Origin: Agrobacterium tumefaciens
Lineage (GTDB): Bacteria > Pseudomonadota > Alphaproteobacteria > Rhizobiales > Rhizobiaceae
Assembly (NCBI RefSeq): GCF_009649785.1
Contig: NZ_WJOK01000032.1
Coordinates: 1-55,358, forward strand
Direction: 5' to 3'
DNA length: 55,358 nt
Shown: piece after piece, positions 38,254 to 47,761 of the stretch
Position numbering within the stretch: the first letter of the stretch is position 1
Layout of the letters: each line of letters begins with the position of its first letter
Translations under genes and position numbers: made by a program
The notes under the pieces: generated by a model
The model's database searches: none
Told to the model about the DNA's origin: nothing
What the model saw: the letters and a program-made list of their open reading frames with translations, nothing else

Positions 38254-40692
38254 CTACCGCGCACGCAGCGATGCGACAGCCAGCAGCGTGTCGCCGCTGA
38301 TGCCCACCGAGCCGCTGCCGTTGAACAGCATCATGATCGGGTTGGTGGTGTTCTGCTTGTCGTCATACATGATGGTAAAACGGGCGATCAGCTTCTTGAC
38401 CTTATCGGGGTCCTGAAAGTCCTCGATGTCGAAATATTTCTTCATCATCGCCACCTGCGTATCGACCCCGGCATTGCCGAGTTCATCGGGAATGCCAAAG
38501 GTGGTCGTGATGAAGTTCTGGATCGCGGTGTCGGCGAGAATGGAGTAATAGGACGTTGTTCCCGCCGCCATTCGCTTGAAATAGAGCGCCAGACGCACGC
38601 CCGCATTTTCTTCACCTGCCTGCGTCTCCAGCGTCTGCGTCAGATAATTGTCCAGCGTCTCGTAGAGGCCGCGACGAGTCTGGATGGAGCTTCGATCCTC
38701 GCGCAGGATATTACCGTCCGTGTCGAAATTGAACGCGGTGACGAGACGGCGAAAAGCCGGGTCCATCTCCTTGTTTAGATAGCTGTCCTTGTCATCCAGA
38801 TTGGACGTGAACATTTTTTGCAGCTGGTCCTTGGTGACCTTCGTCGGGTCGATGCCAAGCGATTCCATCGCGAATTTCGTCAGGCGATCATTCCCCAGAA
38901 AATCGCTGAGCGTCTTGACCTTCTGTAGCTCCGAACGGAAAAATTCCGCCTCCTTCTTGGCGGCTTCCTTTTCCTGGTCTGTTCCGAAGGCTGATTTCTT
39001 CTTGATGTAGTCGACCGACATGCTCTGAATTTCAAGTTCGGACTGCGCAAGAACCGGAGAGCCTGGCGATCCGTCAGACTTGAAGTTGAAGAGTTCAGCG
39101 AGTTTGACGTAACGGTCGTCTTTCAGCGCATAAACGTAGCTCTTCTTGTCCAGCAGGTCGCTGGTCAAGGCTCTACGAACGTCCGCAATATTCACCTTCG
39201 CCGGATCTAGGCCGACCGCCTTGAGCGCATAGGTGTAGACCGCGCTGCTTTCCAGGAAGTCCGCAACGGATTTGACGTTGGCAATATCGCTCTTGAACAG
39301 CTTCAAAGCGTTTTCGTCAGCGGCTTCGTCCTTGTCGTTATAATGGTTCATGTACCCGTTGGTCGTGGTAACGGTCTGGGTCGTCGTCTGTGGTGCCGTA
39401 CCGTCCGGCAGCGTTCCATCCGCCTTGAAATTGAACGCTTCACGCAATGCGATGTAACGTTTGTCGCCATTGCCGAACTTGGCGATATAGTTGTTGGGAT
39501 CGCTGAGATCGCTGGTCAAAATGTTCTCGATCGTCGCATTGACTATGGTCAAGTCATTCAGGTCGAATGCGACCTTGATGTAATTCACCAGACGCGGGTC
39601 TGCCATTAACTCATCGACGGTCTTGATCGAACCGATCTTCGATTCGAAATAATCCCTGTTCAAGGTGGCAACGGTCGGGGTCACACGCGGGGCACTGCCG
39701 ACATAGGCCTGGGTCAGGATCTTGACGTTGTCGGCCGTCTGCGCCTGGCCGGCCGCAACGCTACCGTCATTGGCAAATTCGAAAGCCTGGGCCATCTGCG
39801 CCATCGTATTATATTGCGAGACGGTATTCGATAGCTGGGTCTGCTCCGCCGTGATGGAGGCAAGGGTCGCCGCCCACTGGTCCTTCGGCGGCAGCACGGC
39901 TTCAAGCTGGGTGAGCTGATCCTGCCGGGTGGTTTTCTCTGTTTCAAGGGCGGTTCGCTGTTCGGCGGTCAGCGTGGCATCAGCCAGCGCGGTATCGATG
40001 GCCGTTATCCGATCCGTCACATCCCCATGCAACTCGATATTGCCCTTGGTCGTAAGCTTTTCCACGGCAGCGGAATAGGCCGCGCCGAACTTCTGGTTCA
40101 GATAGCTGTTCGGGTCATCGATATCGCTCGTCATCAATCCCTTGATGTGGGAATAGCTGTAGGTCTTCTCATCAATGCTGAAGACCTCGAAGATGTAGGC
40201 GCGGGTTCTATCGTTCTGAAGCAGCTGGTCCACGTTCGTGACCGTTCCGATGATCGCCTTATAATAACGGGTTTCTTCGGACAGGCTGTCATCGAGGTTG
40301 GTGATCGAGGTGTCGTAAAGCCCGATCATCTTATCGAGCTGCGCCTCCGTCTGCACCGTGGTGGTGGACTGCGTGAAGTTGAAGGATGCGGCAAATTCGC
40401 GATAACGTTCATCGGTAAGCTTGTTGGCAAAGCTGTTCTGGTCGTTCAGGTCGCTTTCCAGCACCTTCTTCATGAAGGCCTTGGCGTAGGTCATCTCGCC
40501 GAGACCGAAGGCATCCATGGCATAGGAATAGAGCTGGTAGTTATTGAGGAACTCGTCGACGCTTTTTACATTGCCGATGTTTTCCTTGTAATATTTCGTC
40601 TGCCGCTCGACGACCCCCTGCTGCGACACGCGTGAAATGCTTGCCTTCATATCGCGGTTGATGAGGTCGTAGCTCAGAAAAGTCGATACCAT
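38254..40692 (-). CDS. Large DUF1217 repeat protein
   Basis: An 812-aa protein of DUF1217 units, a family usually found with flagellar genes of rhizobia. Six copies of a unit of about 70 residues are visible, at about 34-106, 143-213, 348-422, 465-537, 583-655 and 703-776. Each begins YY/FF/LFK-S-I-NVKSVDEFL-like and passes through a middle L-(S/T)SDL-D-x(N/K)SY to a final aromatic-rich (F)NF. Regions between them are Thr/Gln/Glu-rich. No signal peptide or catalytic motif is seen; export by the flagellar system would be an inference. Start ATG 40692 (MVSTFLSYDL) is preferred because the family starts thus; an in-frame ATG further up (MRGAPWG) is possible. There are no flagellar genes in this window. 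Confidence 0.82.
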   Translation of the reverse strand: MVSTFLSYDLINRDMKASISRVSQQGVVERQTKYYKENIGNVKSVDEFLNNYQLYSYAMDAFGLGEMTYAKAFMKKVLESDLNDQNSFANKLTDERYREFAASFNFTQSTTTVQTEAQLDKMIGLYDTSITNLDDSLSEETRYYKAIIGTVTNVDQLLQNDRTRAYIFEVFSIDEKTYSYSHIKGLMTSDIDDPNSYLNQKFGAAYSAAVEKLTTKGNIELHGDVTDRITAIDTALADATLTAEQRTALETEKTTRQDQLTQLEAVLPPKDQWAATLASITAEQTQLSNTVSQYNTMAQMAQAFEFANDGSVAAGQAQTADNVKILTQAYVGSAPRVTPTVATLNRDYFESKIGSIKTVDELMADPRLVNYIKVAFDLNDLTIVNATIENILTSDLSDPNNYIAKFGNGDKRYIALREAFNFKADGTLPDGTAPQTTTQTVTTTNGYMNHYNDKDEAADENALKLFKSDIANVKSVADFLESSAVYTYALKAVGLDPAKVNIADVRRALTSDLLDKKSYVYALKDDRYVKLAELFNFKSDGSPGSPVLAQSELEIQSMSVDYIKKKSAFGTDQEKEAAKKEAEFFRSELQKVKTLSDFLGNDRLTKFAMESLGIDPTKVTKDQLQKMFTSNLDDKDSYLNKEMDPAFRRLVTAFNFDTDGNILREDRSSIQTRRGLYETLDNYLTQTLETQAGEENAGVRLALYFKRMAAGTTSYYSILADTAIQNFITTTFGIPDELGNAGVDTQVAMMKKYFDIEDFQDPDKVKKLIARFTIMYDDKQNTTNPIMMLFNGSGSVGISGDTLLAVASLRAR

Positions 40693-41058
40693 GCGAATGC
40701 CCCATGGAGCACCGCGCATCACGCTGGATACGGCCGGCTCCGGTTTTGAATTCGCCCACCACACCTCCATCCGGACGCACGGCAGGCCTTGGCGCGACTG
40801 TGCATGACGCGCCTTGCCCGGAGCTTGAAAGAGCACAGTTTCGGGACTGAGAAAAATCGCATTGTCTCAATCGGCTTTACCTCAGCGAAACCATGCCACG
40901 GTGGGTTTTGCTAACCATTTGGGAATGCAAAGTTTTCTTAACCGCGATTTTTAAGCAGTCTCGAACATGCGGCGGATATTCTCCTGACATCAGAGGACGA
41001 AAAGTCCCGATGAGAAGACCGGAAACCGGCTCTCAGGTAAAACAAGGGTAGAATAAAC
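40693..41058. other. Intergenic space between two divergent genes
   Basis: 366 bp between the DUF1217 and DUF6101 genes. The part nearest the DUF6101 gene (41018-41058) is purine-rich with AACAAGGGTAG. I see no operator, repeat or small gene that I could support. Confidence 0.4.
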
Positions 41059-41625
41059 ATGACCAAGACCGTTCTGAAGCCCGACTGGGCCGTCGCCACA
41101 CTCAGACTCGACCCGGCACGTTTTCCGCAACAGGTCACCTATGGCAGGGGCAATGGCGCAACCGATGTTGCCGTCACGCTCGATGAACGGGGCGCCGTTC
41201 TGCGAAAGGTCCTGTCCTCTTCCGGCCTGCCTTTGTCCTTCGCCCTGCCAGCCCGCGCTTTCAAGGGCGTTGCCGCCCGCGCCATCGACCATGGTGATGG
41301 ACAGGTGACGGTGACGCTGGAGCTTCACCACGACGATCCGGAACTTTGCGTTCCGCTTCTCGTCGCCCATGATCTTTGCGACATCGCCGCCGACTGGCGC
41401 AGCTGGTCCGAGGCCTATCGTATTCCGATGCTGATGGTGGAGGCCGATGGCGTCGCCCGTCCGCTGGAAGAACATCTCGGCAAGGTGCGCACCAAGAACA
41501 GCCGCCCCCGTCGCCGGCACTCCTATTTCGCGGATCGTCGCCCGCGCTTCCTCGTGCGCCGCTCCACCGGTTCTCTCGGCATGAGCATGAAGATCGAGGG
41601 CAAGGAAATCATCGCTCGCAGCTGA
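41059..41625 (+). CDS. DUF6101 family protein
   Basis: A 188-aa protein of unknown function seen in Rhizobiales. It is soluble, with a beta-rich middle (GVAARAIDHGDGQVTVTLELHHDD) and a strongly basic region near the end (RTKNSRPRRRHSYFADRRPRF) that could bind nucleic acid or a membrane. No enzyme motif is seen. A bidirectional terminator follows 20 bp after the stop. Confidence 0.72.
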   Translation: MTKTVLKPDWAVATLRLDPARFPQQVTYGRGNGATDVAVTLDERGAVLRKVLSSSGLPLSFALPARAFKGVAARAIDHGDGQVTVTLELHHDDPELCVPLLVAHDLCDIAADWRSWSEAYRIPMLMVEADGVARPLEEHLGKVRTKNSRPRRRHSYFADRRPRFLVRRSTGSLGMSMKIEGKEIIARS

Positions 41626-41645
41626 TAATCTTCAGACAAAACAAT

Positions 41646-41682
41646 AAAAAGCCCGGCGCGGATATCGCGCCCGGGCTTTTTT
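41646..41682. terminator. Bidirectional terminator between DUF6101 gene and ubiA
   Basis: A long stem AAAAAGCCCGG-CGCG paired with CGCG-CCCGGGCTTTTTT around a GATAT loop, with A and T runs on both sides. Confidence 0.88.
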
Positions 41683-41703
41683 GCATCTTGCCTTTCAACA
41701 ACC

Positions 41704-42657
41704 TCACGCCAACAGAAGCGGCAGAATGAGACCGGCGAAAATCAGCACGCCGACGCGGTTGTTGGATTTAAACAGCACAAGGCATTGCGCCACGTCGTCG
41801 ATATCGAGCACCCAGACCTGCCGGAAAAGCATGATGGCGGCGGCGGCAAGGCCGCTATAGGCGATCAGGTTAACGCCCGCTCCCCAGAAGGACAGGGCGA
41901 TCATGACAAGGGCTGTGCCATAAAGAAAAACCAGCCAGCGATGTGTGTTGTCTCCAAACAGCAGGGCAGTTGAACCGATGCCCACAGCCGTGTCGTCTTC
42001 CTTGTCCTGATGGGCGTAGATTGTATCATAACCGATCGTCCAGGCGATGGAGCCGACATAAAGCAGGACAGCTGGCCAGGCGATGGACCCGAACTGCCCG
42101 GCCCAGCCCATCAGCGCACCCCAGGAAAAGGCAAGGCCGAGAAAAAATTGCGGCCAGTTGGTGAAGCGCTTGGCGAAGGGATAGATTGCCACGAAGACCA
42201 GCGAGAATATGCCGGTGGCAATCGCAAATCCGTTGAACTGCAACAGCACCACGAGTCCGGCGAGCGCCTGCAACACGATGAAGACCTTCGCCTGCGCCCT
42301 GCTCACGCGACCAGATGGCAGCGGCCGCGAGCGCGTGCGCGCAACGGCCATGTCGATCTTGTGGTCCGCAAGATCGTTATAGGTGCAGCCTGCACCGCGC
42401 ATCGCCACCGATCCGATGAAAAACAGCGCCAAATGCCAGATCAGCGTGCCCCAGGAAAAACCGCCGCTTGCTACCGCGGCATTGGCCGCGAGTGCTGCGG
42501 ACCAGAAACACGGCCACATCAGCAATTGCCAGCCGATGGGGCGGTCCCATCTTGCCAGCTGCGCATAGGGCCAGAGGGGTCTCGGCAAAATCCGATAGAC
42601 CCAGTTGTTGGATGGTGCGTCGGAGACGCGGTCTGACAAATCGCTGTGGTGAACCAT
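41704..42657 (-). CDS. ubiA: 4-hydroxybenzoate octaprenyltransferase
   Basis: Membrane prenyltransferase that joins the polyprenyl tail to 4-hydroxybenzoate in ubiquinone synthesis. The 317-aa protein has about eight to nine hydrophobic segments and both Asp-rich motifs: NDLADHKIDMAVARTRSRPLPSG (NDxxD) and YDTIYAHQDKEDDTAVG (DxxD). It starts at 42657 and converges on the DUF6101 gene. It is followed upstream by a terminator and the MipA gene, which is a separate unit. Confidence 0.93.
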   Translation of the reverse strand: MVHHSDLSDRVSDAPSNNWVYRILPRPLWPYAQLARWDRPIGWQLLMWPCFWSAALAANAAVASGGFSWGTLIWHLALFFIGSVAMRGAGCTYNDLADHKIDMAVARTRSRPLPSGRVSRAQAKVFIVLQALAGLVVLLQFNGFAIATGIFSLVFVAIYPFAKRFTNWPQFFLGLAFSWGALMGWAGQFGSIAWPAVLLYVGSIAWTIGYDTIYAHQDKEDDTAVGIGSTALLFGDNTHRWLVFLYGTALVMIALSFWGAGVNLIAYSGLAAAAIMLFRQVWVLDIDDVAQCLVLFKSNNRVGVLIFAGLILPLLLA

Positions 42658-42720
42658 GGCGATGGTTCTACAGCATCGGCAGGCGAATCGGAATCGATTT
42701 CAGCACTTGGCCGCAGACAC

Positions 42721-42754
42721 AAAAAAGCCCCGCAACGCTTTCGCGGCGGGGCTT
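42721..42754 (-). terminator. Leftward terminator of the MipA/OmpV gene
   Basis: Stem AAGCCCCGC (42725-42733) / GCGGGGCTT (42746-42754); on the minus strand it is followed by a T6 run, 23 bp after the MipA/OmpV stop. Confidence 0.85.
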
Positions 42755-42776
42755 GGGGTGGGCATACTCGCCCGCC

Positions 42777-43577
42777 TCAGGGCAGCGTGAAGCCGAATTT
42801 GTAGCTTGCCTGGACGCCGACGACGAACTGGTTCTTGGAGCCGCGCTCACGCACGAGCGAGCTGTCGGCGGCATCGCCCGTCAGGCGGCGATATTCGGCG
42901 AAGGAACCAACTTCAGCGGCTTCCGTGACCTTCCAGGTGATGGCGGCGCCGACGCCGGCGGAATGCAGGCCGCCGCCGGGGCTGTAGGGCGATGGCGCGC
43001 CGGCCGCTGTTTGCGCGGCGCTTACGCCGTAATAGCGTTCATTGTATTTGCTGCTGACCCATGTGGCGCGCGGACCGGCGGAAATCTGGATACCGGGGGC
43101 GATATCGGTGAAGACGTCGGCCGAGAGGTCGGCGACCACGCCGCTATGGCTGCGGATGCCCTGACGGGCTTCGCCGCGAATACGCAGCCAGTCGGTGGGA
43201 TAAGCCTCGGCGAAACCGCCAAGCTCGCCGCCGCGCTTGATGCGGGTCATGCCTTTCAGATCGGCCGAATCCTTCTGGTCACGCGGAGACACCAGCTTTC
43301 CCGCAAGACCCATGCTGATCGGGCCATTGTCCAGCAGCGAGATCGAGGCGCTGTCGTTGCGCGACGTGAAACGCGCGCCCTGACCCTGACGGCCGAGAGA
43401 AATGATGGGCGAAAAGCCGAATTCGTTCTTGTTGTCGCCCTGATATTTCGGCGCAGAAAAACCCGAACCGCCGAGCTTCAAATACCAGTCGCCGGAAAAC
43501 CAGCCATCGGCATGGGCGTTACCGACGGCAAAAAGCGATAAAACACAAGCGGCGACGGCCGCTGATGGCTTGAACAT
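42777..43577 (-). CDS. MipA/OmpV family outer-membrane protein
   Basis: A 266-aa predicted outer-membrane beta barrel with a signal peptide (MFKPSAAVAACVLSLFAVGNAHA) and alternating strands ending in YKFGFTLP. Family signature regions GDWYLKLGGSGFSAPKYQGDNKNEFGFSPIISLGRQGQ and AGVGAAITWKVTEAAEVGSFAEY are visible. MipA in E. coli is a scaffold for peptidoglycan enzymes; OmpV is an uptake-related porin; which is right here is unknown. Confidence 0.88.
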   Translation of the reverse strand: MFKPSAAVAACVLSLFAVGNAHADGWFSGDWYLKLGGSGFSAPKYQGDNKNEFGFSPIISLGRQGQGARFTSRNDSASISLLDNGPISMGLAGKLVSPRDQKDSADLKGMTRIKRGGELGGFAEAYPTDWLRIRGEARQGIRSHSGVVADLSADVFTDIAPGIQISAGPRATWVSSKYNERYYGVSAAQTAAGAPSPYSPGGGLHSAGVGAAITWKVTEAAEVGSFAEYRRLTGDAADSSLVRERGSKNQFVVGVQASYKFGFTLP

Positions 43578-43680
43578 GAAAATAACCCCAGGAAACGCAA
43601 TACAAACAGGTAAGCGTAGAATTAGAGGGATTCCGTTTCCATTCCATTAACCAGCGCGAGAAGGCGGCGATTAGCTCTTC

Positions 43681-43793
43681 CGTCATTCCGGCCCTGAGCC
43701 GGAATTCAGACGTCGCGCGTCTGCGCGGCAGGAAGCCTTCTTTCAGCCCAAGGACTTGGGCTGGCTGGATGCCAGATCAGGTCCGGCTTGACG
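43681..43793. repeat. 113-bp palindromic repeat element
   Basis: The left arm begins CGTCATTCCGGCCCTGAGCC (43681) and runs to 43709; the right arm, 43765-43793, is its near-complement and reads CGTCAAGCCGGACCTGATCT on the other strand. Each resembles the dispersed CGTCATxCCGGxCxTGATCCGG family. The two ends point inward around a 55-bp middle. It lies next to the cfa 3' end, between the cfa stop and the MipA/OmpV start. Confidence 0.65.
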
Positions 43794-43811
43794 ATGGCGA
43801 ATGGACAAGCC

Positions 43812-45068
43812 TTAGAACATAACCTTCTCAAGCGGCGGCCGCGTCTTTTCGAACTCCAGCAGCTTTTCCTCGTTGCGGGCAATGTAATCGCGATTATGCG
43901 GAACGGCGTCGCGATCCTTGGCGAGCTGGATCTGGAAAATATGGAAATTTTCGTGGGTAAAGGCCATTTCGGACCCCGCCAGATAAAATTCCCACATGCG
44001 GAAGAAACGTTCGTCATAAAGTGCTACCGCCTCGGCCTTGCGCGCCACGAAACGTTCGCGCCAGTGCCGCAGCGTATGCGCATAATGCATGGGCAGGATT
44101 TCGATATCCTTCACCAGCAGCCCAGACTTCTGGATGGCCGGCAGCACCTCGGCAAGCGAGGGGATGTAACCACCGGGGAAAATATATTTTTCGATGAAGG
44201 GATTGGTTGCAAGTGCCGGACTGGGCTGGCCGATGGAATGCAGCACCATTACGCCCTTGTCGTCCAGAACCTCCGCCACCTTGTCGAAATAATCGCGGTA
44301 ATGGGTCGGCCCGACATGTTCGAACATGCCGACCGAGACGATACGGTCGAATTTCTTCGAGGCAGGCAGGTAACGGTAGTCCTGCAATTCGAAACGAACA
44401 TTGCCGGCAAGCCCACGTTTTGCTGCACGGTCGCGGGAAACGCGCAGTTGCTCCTCGCTGAGCGTGATCCCGGTCACATCGGCACCTGCACTTTCGGCAA
44501 TATACATCGCCATGCCGCCCCAGCCGGATCCGATCTCCAGTACGCTCTGGCCCGGCTCCGTCATCAGCTTGGCGGCGATGTGCCGCTTCTTGGCGACCTG
44601 CGCCTCATAAAGGCTGATGCCCGGCGGATTGAAATAGGCGCAGGAATATTGCCAGTCCTCATCAAGGAAGATGTCGAACAGCTTGGCGCTCAGATCATAG
44701 TGATGGGCGACGTTGCTCTTGTTGTGGTTTACCGGCAGATGCATCCTGATGCGGGCGGCGATGATGCGGGCCATACCACGCCACACCATGCCGAAGGACA
44801 GCGCCTCGCTTAGCGTGTTGCTTTTAACCAGCGCCAGAAAGTCGTAGATGTCGCCCTCGACGACCTGCATACGGCCTTCCATATAAATTTCGGCGAGTTT
44901 CAGCGCAGGATCGGCAGCGATCTCCTGCATGGCAGCTTCGTCGGTGAAATTCAGAACCACCCTTGTTCCGGTACCGTTACCAAATGTACGGCTACCACCC
45001 GGGCTATTGACGACAAGATTACCGTTCTTGATTATCTTTTCGAGAAGAACATGCAGAGACGACGCCAT
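43812..45068 (-). CDS. cfa: Cyclopropane-fatty-acyl-phospholipid synthase family protein
   Basis: SAM-dependent methyltransferase of the Cfa/mycolic-acid synthase group, which adds a methylene bridge to membrane unsaturated fatty acids. The 418-aa protein has an N-terminal domain (about 1-100) and the catalytic domain: HYDLSAKLFDIFLDEDWQYSCAYF, SAM motif VLEIGSGWGGMAMYIAE, FEHVGPTHYRDYF and the C-terminal FYLAGSEMAFTHENFHIFQIQLAK, as in Cfa. The gene is alone, with tex transcribed in the same direction upstream. Agrobacteria and rhizobia carry two or more Cfa-like genes, and I cannot say which this is. Confidence 0.9.
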   Translation of the reverse strand: MASSLHVLLEKIIKNGNLVVNSPGGSRTFGNGTGTRVVLNFTDEAAMQEIAADPALKLAEIYMEGRMQVVEGDIYDFLALVKSNTLSEALSFGMVWRGMARIIAARIRMHLPVNHNKSNVAHHYDLSAKLFDIFLDEDWQYSCAYFNPPGISLYEAQVAKKRHIAAKLMTEPGQSVLEIGSGWGGMAMYIAESAGADVTGITLSEEQLRVSRDRAAKRGLAGNVRFELQDYRYLPASKKFDRIVSVGMFEHVGPTHYRDYFDKVAEVLDDKGVMVLHSIGQPSPALATNPFIEKYIFPGGYIPSLAEVLPAIQKSGLLVKDIEILPMHYAHTLRHWRERFVARKAEAVALYDERFFRMWEFYLAGSEMAFTHENFHIFQIQLAKDRDAVPHNRDYIARNEEKLLEFEKTRPPLEKVMF

Positions 45069-45176
45069 GGCACCCCCAATTGCTAAGTCTCACTTATCAA
45101 TTTTTCTGACCGTATTCCTTTCAGCACAAGTTTCAAGATAGTCTTATTTCAAAAAAATTGAACGATTTCATCAAGC

Positions 45177-45210
45177 AAAAAGCCCCACCGGTGTTTCTGG
45201 CAGGGCTTTT
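45177..45210 (-). terminator. Leftward terminator of tex
   Basis: Stem AAAAGCCC (45177-45184) / GGGCTTTT (45203-45210), leaving a T run on the minus strand, 26 bp beyond the tex stop. Confidence 0.8.
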
Positions 45211-45235
45211 CCATAGAAATCATTTCAACCGGAGG

Positions 45236-47560
45236 TCAGCGTCGCTTCATCGCTTCGGCCAGAGCCGCAGCAAGAGCACCACCGGATTGCGACCCTTCGT
45301 TGTGTCCCTGCGGTTTGGAATTCGCGTGGCGCATGGCGCCCGCATTGCCCTTTTCGCGCATTGGCTGGGGTGCCGCCTCGCCGCCGTCCTTGCGCATGGT
45401 GAGGGCAATACGCTTGCGCTTCACATCCACTTCCACGACACGGACCTTGACGACATCACCCGCTTTCACGACCTCATGCGGGTCTTTCACGAAACGGTCG
45501 GCCAGCTGCGAGACATGCACGAGCCCGTCCTGATGCACACCGATATCCACGAAAGCGCCGAAGGCGGCGACATTGGTGACGGTACCTTCCAGCAACATGC
45601 CCGGTTTCAGATCGGTGATCTCGTCCACGCCGTCAGCAAAGGTCGCCGTCTTGAAGCTTGGGCGCGGGTCTCGGCCGGGCTTTTCCAGTTCGGCGATGAT
45701 GTCCTTGACGGTGGGCAGGCCGAATTGCTCGTCGATGAAGCGCTTCGGATCCAGCCCCTTCAGCGTGGCGCTGTCACCCATCAGCGTGCGCAGGTCGCGA
45801 CCGCAGGCGGCAACGATCTTTTTCGCAACGCCATAGGCTTCGGGGTGCACGGAGGACGAATCCAGCGGTTCCTTGCCGTTGGGAATACGCAGAAAGCCGG
45901 CGCATTGCTCGAAGGTGCGCTGGCCAAGGCGCGGCACCTTCAACAGCTCCTTGCGGCTGGCAAAGGGGCCGGTCTGGTCGCGGTGTGCGACGATGGCATC
46001 GGCAATCGAAGCACCGAGGCCGGAAACCCGCGCCAGAAGCGGCGAGGAGGCGGTATTGAGATCGACACCGACGGCATTCACCGCATCTTCCACGACCGCG
46101 TCGAGTGAACGGCTGAGACGGCCCTGATCGACATCGTGCTGATACTGCCCGACGCCTATGGATTTCGGCTCGATCTTCACCAGTTCGGCCAGCGGGTCCT
46201 GAAGGCGGCGGGCGATGGACACCGCGCCACGCAGGGACACGTCGAGATTGGGGAATTCCGCCGCCGCCCGTTCCGACGCGGAATAGACAGATGCGCCCGC
46301 CTCCGAAACGATGACCTTGGTGGGCTTTGCGCCGGAAGCCGAAGCCGGCATCTGTGTCAGCAGATCGGCGACCAGCTTTTCCGTCTCACGGCTGCCCGTG
46401 CCGTTGCCGATGGCGATCAGCTCGACATTGTGCTTGCGGATGAGCATGGCGAGTTCCGCCTGCGCGCCGCGCACGTCGTTCCTCGGCTGGAAGGGATAGA
46501 CCGTCGTGGTGTCGAGCAGCTTGCCGGTGCCATCCACCACGGCCACCTTGACGCCGGTGCGGATGCCCGGATCGAGCCCCATGGTGGCGCGTGAGCCCGC
46601 CGGTGCGGCCAGCAGCAAATCCTTGAGATTGCGGGCGAAAACATTGATCGCCTCTTCTTCCGCACGTTCGCGCAATTCGCGCATGAGATCGAGCGAAAGC
46701 GACATGGAGAGCTTCACCCGCCAGGTCCAGCCTGCCACTTCCTTCAACCATTGATCGGCGGGGCCGGCATTGCGGATATCGAAGGCGGCCGCGACGGTAC
46801 GCTGCGCGGGTTTGACCGGAGAGGGATCATCCGCATCGACATCGATGGTCAGCGTCAGAATCTCCTCGTTCCAGCCGCGCAGCATGGCCAGCGCGCGGTG
46901 TCCCGGCACCGTCGCCCAGCGCTCGAAATGATCGAAATAATCGGAGAATTTTTCGCCTGCCGCCTGCTTGCCATCGACCACCTTGGCGCGGAAAATGGCG
47001 TTCTGGCGCATATAGTCGCGCAGGCGTCCAAGAAGATCGGCGTTTTCCGTCATGGTTTCCGCCACGATGTCGCGCGCGCCTTCAAGCGCTGCCTTCACAT
47101 CCGCCACCTCGCCCTGCACATAGGCTTCGCCAAGCTTTGCCGGATCGGCTGCGCGGTTTGCCCAGATCGCTTCGGCCAGCGGACCGAGACCGCGCTCGCG
47201 GGCGATTTCGGCGCGGGTGCGGCGCTTCGGCTTGTAGGGCAGATAAAGGTCTTCCAGCTCCGCCTTGGTGCCCGCCTGCATGATCTTGACCATCAGGGCG
47301 TCCGTCATCTTGCCCTGACTGTTGATGGTATCCACAATGGAGGCGCGGCGCGCATTGAGTTCACGCAGATAGACGAGGCGTTCGGCAAGCGTTCGAAGCT
47401 GGGTATCATCCAGCCCTCCCGTCGCTTCCTTGCGGTAACGGGCGATGAAGGGCACGGTCGCTCCCTCGTCCAGCAACGCCACTGCCGCCTTCACCTGATC
47501 GGCGCGGGCGTTGATTTCGGAGGCGATGAGCGTGGCGAGGCGGGCATTATCTGCGGTCAT
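45236..47560 (-). CDS. tex: Tex transcription accessory protein (S1 RNA-binding)
   Basis: A 774-aa cytoplasmic RNA-binding protein. Order: Tex N-terminal helical domain ([20 protein letters not shown]), YqgF-like RNase H fold ([31 protein letters not shown]), helix-hairpin-helix region ([16 protein letters not shown] and [29 protein letters not shown]), and S1 domain ([33 protein letters not shown]) followed by a basic tail. Tex binds RNA and is a transcription-related factor in Gram-negatives. Start ATG 47560 (MTADNARL) is the normal family start; frames extend to 47674 without a stop, but that part is not conserved-looking. Confidence 0.92.
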   Translation of the reverse strand: MTADNARLATLIASEINARADQVKAAVALLDEGATVPFIARYRKEATGGLDDTQLRTLAERLVYLRELNARRASIVDTINSQGKMTDALMVKIMQAGTKAELEDLYLPYKPKRRTRAEIARERGLGPLAEAIWANRAADPAKLGEAYVQGEVADVKAALEGARDIVAETMTENADLLGRLRDYMRQNAIFRAKVVDGKQAAGEKFSDYFDHFERWATVPGHRALAMLRGWNEEILTLTIDVDADDPSPVKPAQRTVAAAFDIRNAGPADQWLKEVAGWTWRVKLSMSLSLDLMRELRERAEEEAINVFARNLKDLLLAAPAGSRATMGLDPGIRTGVKVAVVDGTGKLLDTTTVYPFQPRNDVRGAQAELAMLIRKHNVELIAIGNGTGSRETEKLVADLLTQMPASASGAKPTKVIVSEAGASVYSASERAAAEFPNLDVSLRGAVSIARRLQDPLAELVKIEPKSIGVGQYQHDVDQGRLSRSLDAVVEDAVNAVGVDLNTASSPLLARVSGLGASIADAIVAHRDQTGPFASRKELLKVPRLGQRTFEQCAGFLRIPNGKEPLDSSSVHPEAYGVAKKIVAACGRDLRTLMGDSATLKGLDPKRFIDEQFGLPTVKDIIAELEKPGRDPRPSFKTATFADGVDEITDLKPGMLLEGTVTNVAAFGAFVDIGVHQDGLVHVSQLADRFVKDPHEVVKAGDVVKVRVVEVDVKRKRIALTMRKDGGEAAPQPMREKGNAGAMRHANSKPQGHNEGSQSGGALAAALAEAMKRR

Positions 47561-47761
47561 GGGGTTCTCTGATGTCACATCTGGAGCGGCGAACATAATG
47601 TCTGATTGTGGCGTGACAACAAGAGGCGGCAACGATTCCACAGGAAAGGCTGAGTTCGAGGGAAAGACGGGCATTTGAGGCGCTTTCTCCTTGACCTTTC
47701 GCCCCCCTGCCCTTAACGCCCCTCAAACAAGGTTACAGGCGAATTTGCAGGGGTGTTGACC

